Part shown: positions 12,899 through 13,813 of the stretch, piece by piece
Layout of the letters: each line of letters opens with the position of its first letter
How positions within the stretch are numbered: the first letter of the stretch is position 1
NCBI GenBank assembly: GCA_022616395.1
Contig: JAKEEV010000395.1
Coordinates: 1 to 13,813 of the forward strand
Source: Planctomycetia bacterium
Lineage (GTDB): Bacteria > Planctomycetota > Planctomycetia > Gemmatales > Gemmataceae
DNA: 13,813 bases
Reading direction: 5' to 3'
Position numbers and translations under genes: made by a program
The notes under the pieces: model-generated
The model's database searches: none
Told to the model about the DNA's origin: nothing
Seen by the model: only the letters and a program-made list of their open reading frames with translations

Positions 12899-13010
12899 CC
12901 ACGCGGCGTTCGCGGATCACCTGTTCTTCAAGGAGGCGCTGCCGGAGGAGTTTGGTAAACTCGAATCCAAACCCGACCCGAAGGCGTTCTCCTGGGATGT
13001 TCCCAAATGA
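12897..13010 (+). pseudogene. Short coding-like remnant overlapping the next start (ATGA)
   Basis: The frame after 12897 reads DHAAFADHLFFKEALPEEF, then GKLESKPDPKAFSWDVPK and TGA at 13008-13010. This is plausible protein sequence of about 37 codons with no start codon of its own. Its TGA overlaps the ATG of the membrane-protein gene as ATGA, the classic translational-coupling arrangement. It could be the tail of the preceding gene lost by a frameshift, or the end of a decayed gene. Evidence is codon-like character only. Confidence 0.4.
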
Positions 13011-13462
13011 CACGCACAGACCGCGACCACCTGCGAATCCTCTCCATCTGCTACTACGTCCTGGCCGCGCTCAACGCCCTTGTCGGGTGCAGTGCGATCA
13101 TTTATCTCGTAATCGGGATTGTGTTCGCCACCGAAGGCTTCCCCCAGCCGAATGGGAATGAGAACGGAGGTCCGCCATTCCCGGCGGAGATGTTCGGCTG
13201 GGTGTTCATTGGCGTTGCCGTCGCGATGATGATCTTCTACTGGTCGTTGGCGGTTGGGCAATTCCTTGCGGGCAGCTATTTGAGTCAGCGCAAGTATCGC
13301 ACCTTCTGTTTGGTCATGGCCGGTGCGTCGTGTCTGTCTGGGTTACTGGGAATCGCGTTGGGCGTGTTCACGTTCATCGTCTTACTGCGCCCAAGCGTGC
13401 GCGAAGCATTCGAGCCAACGCCCTCTGAACCGCCCGAATATGATCGCTATCACGCGGAGTAG
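13007..13462 (+). CDS. Small integral membrane protein with three or four helices
   Basis: This 151-residue protein has hydrophobic segments at about 15-41 (YYVLAALNALVGCSAIIYLVIGIVFA), 63-91 and 98-127. A loop rich in Pro, Gly and Asn lies at 45-60. The C-terminal RPSVREAFE motif recalls a family of small planctomycete membrane proteins of unknown function. There is no Shine-Dalgarno; the ATGA overlap with the preceding coding-like frame suggests coupled translation. The last codons (CAC GCG GAG TAG) copy the CACGCGGAG core of the palindrome that begins three bases later, so the natural end of the gene may have been rewritten by the repeat. It ends in amber; readthrough would add 25 residues to another TAG at 13538. 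Confidence 0.85.
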   Translation: MTRTDRDHLRILSICYYVLAALNALVGCSAIIYLVIGIVFATEGFPQPNGNENGGPPFPAEMFGWVFIGVAVAMMIFYWSLAVGQFLAGSYLSQRKYRTFCLVMAGASCLSGLLGIALGVFTFIVLLRPSVREAFEPTPSEPPEYDRYHAE

Positions 13463-13519
13463 TGTAGTCCTCACGCGGAGCGTGAGGTGTCTTCCCTCAC
13501 GCTCCGCGTGAGGGCTACA
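13463..13519. repeat. 25-bp inverted repeat, second copy of the CCTCACGC palindrome family
   Basis: The arms at 13463-13487 and 13495-13519 are reverse complements with a single mismatch and a 7-nt loop TGTCTTC. The core palindromes match those at 12235-12299, and the loop resembles that element's loop read on the other strand. It follows the membrane-protein stop and is probably also a transcript-end structure. Confidence 0.93.
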
Positions 13520-13617
13520 ATCTTCGGCCTCAAGCCGTAGCGGGCTACTTTGCGCGAGTCCCCCAATCATGACCTTCGAGCACGTTCCCGGCGTTCATCC
13601 GCGTCTACTACCGCGCG

Positions 13618-13813
13618 ATGGACTGGCAATTCGATTGGCGGCCGGACGAAGTGATGCTGAAGTGCCGACGAGTGCGGGTGCGGCCCGACTTCTGGGACGA
13701 TTTCCCGGATGAGGAGGCCGAACGGCTCGTCACTGAACTGACCGCGGATAGTCCGTCGGGATTCACTGCTGGGGAACTGCTGTTCAAGGTTCACAATGCG
13801 TTCTTGCAGCAGT
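13618..13813 (+). CDS. Unknown protein, 5' fragment at window end
   Basis: From ATG 13618 the frame reads MDWQFDWRPDEVMLKCRRVR... with an acidic stretch DFWDDFPDEEAERL, and stays open to the window end (65 codons). Composition and codon use look coding. The same frame is open from 13573 (FIRVYYRAMDW before the ATG reads as protein too), just after a TGA. No start codon exists there and no Shine-Dalgarno precedes 13618. ATG 13569 is in another frame and stops after about 35 codons; a single-base frameshift could join the two. I do not recognise the family. Confidence 0.55.
   Translation, partial: MDWQFDWRPDEVMLKCRRVRVRPDFWDDFPDEEAERLVTELTADSPSGFTAGELLFKVHNAFLQQ

Overview
The window looks like chromosomal DNA of a GC-rich planctomycete, most likely from the Gemmata group. 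Evidence: a CxxCH-containing DUF1549/DUF1553 protein; an ECF sigma factor paired with a giant zinc-finger/Ser-Thr-kinase/WD40 protein; a protein with the planctomycete LEPR-like N-terminus; short AxA-type signal peptides; and many perfect palindromic repeats between and inside genes. The assignment is by protein style, not by a database search.

Layout. 1-1587 (minus): DUF1549/DUF1553 protein, 3' end outside the window. 1588-2023: gene-free, with two palindromes and an AT-rich island. 2024-5566 (minus): kinase-WD40 protein. 5676-6290 (minus): ECF sigma factor, separated from the kinase by a repeat-filled spacer. 6291-6625: divergent intergenic region packed with a heptanucleotide repeat. 6626-9319 (plus): ClpV/TssH, the type VI secretion (T6SS) sheath-recycling ATPase. 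9320-9544: very long palindrome between convergent genes. 9545-9838 (minus): PAAR spike-tip protein, downstream of a Pro-rich, C-terminally anchored LEPR-like protein (9912-11060, minus). From about 11377 to the end all genes are on plus: a PTH2-like protein, an unknown basic protein, a tRNA with anticodon CUA, a small exported protein, a short coding remnant, a three-helix membrane protein, and a partial unknown ORF.

Two themes stand out. First, an ECF sigma/kinase pair sits divergently beside clpV and near a PAAR gene. This resembles the EcfK/PknS control of T6SS known in Xanthomonas citri and suggests phosphorylation-linked control of a planctomycete contractile injection system.

Second, and most unusual, 12333-12404 folds into a fully canonical tRNA whose anticodon reads the amber codon UAG. 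The two genes immediately upstream on the same strand each have an in-frame TAG a few codons after the start that the ribosome-binding site points to: codon 7 of the PTH2-like gene and codon 3 of the unknown gene. This may be a local amber-recoding system in which a suppressor tRNA gates neighbouring genes. The amber codons are directly visible; functional linkage is inference.

A further thread is that palindromic repeat elements have apparently entered coding sequence in frame: in the DUF1549 signal peptide, between the HRD and DFG motifs of the kinase, and in the ClpV linker before D2.
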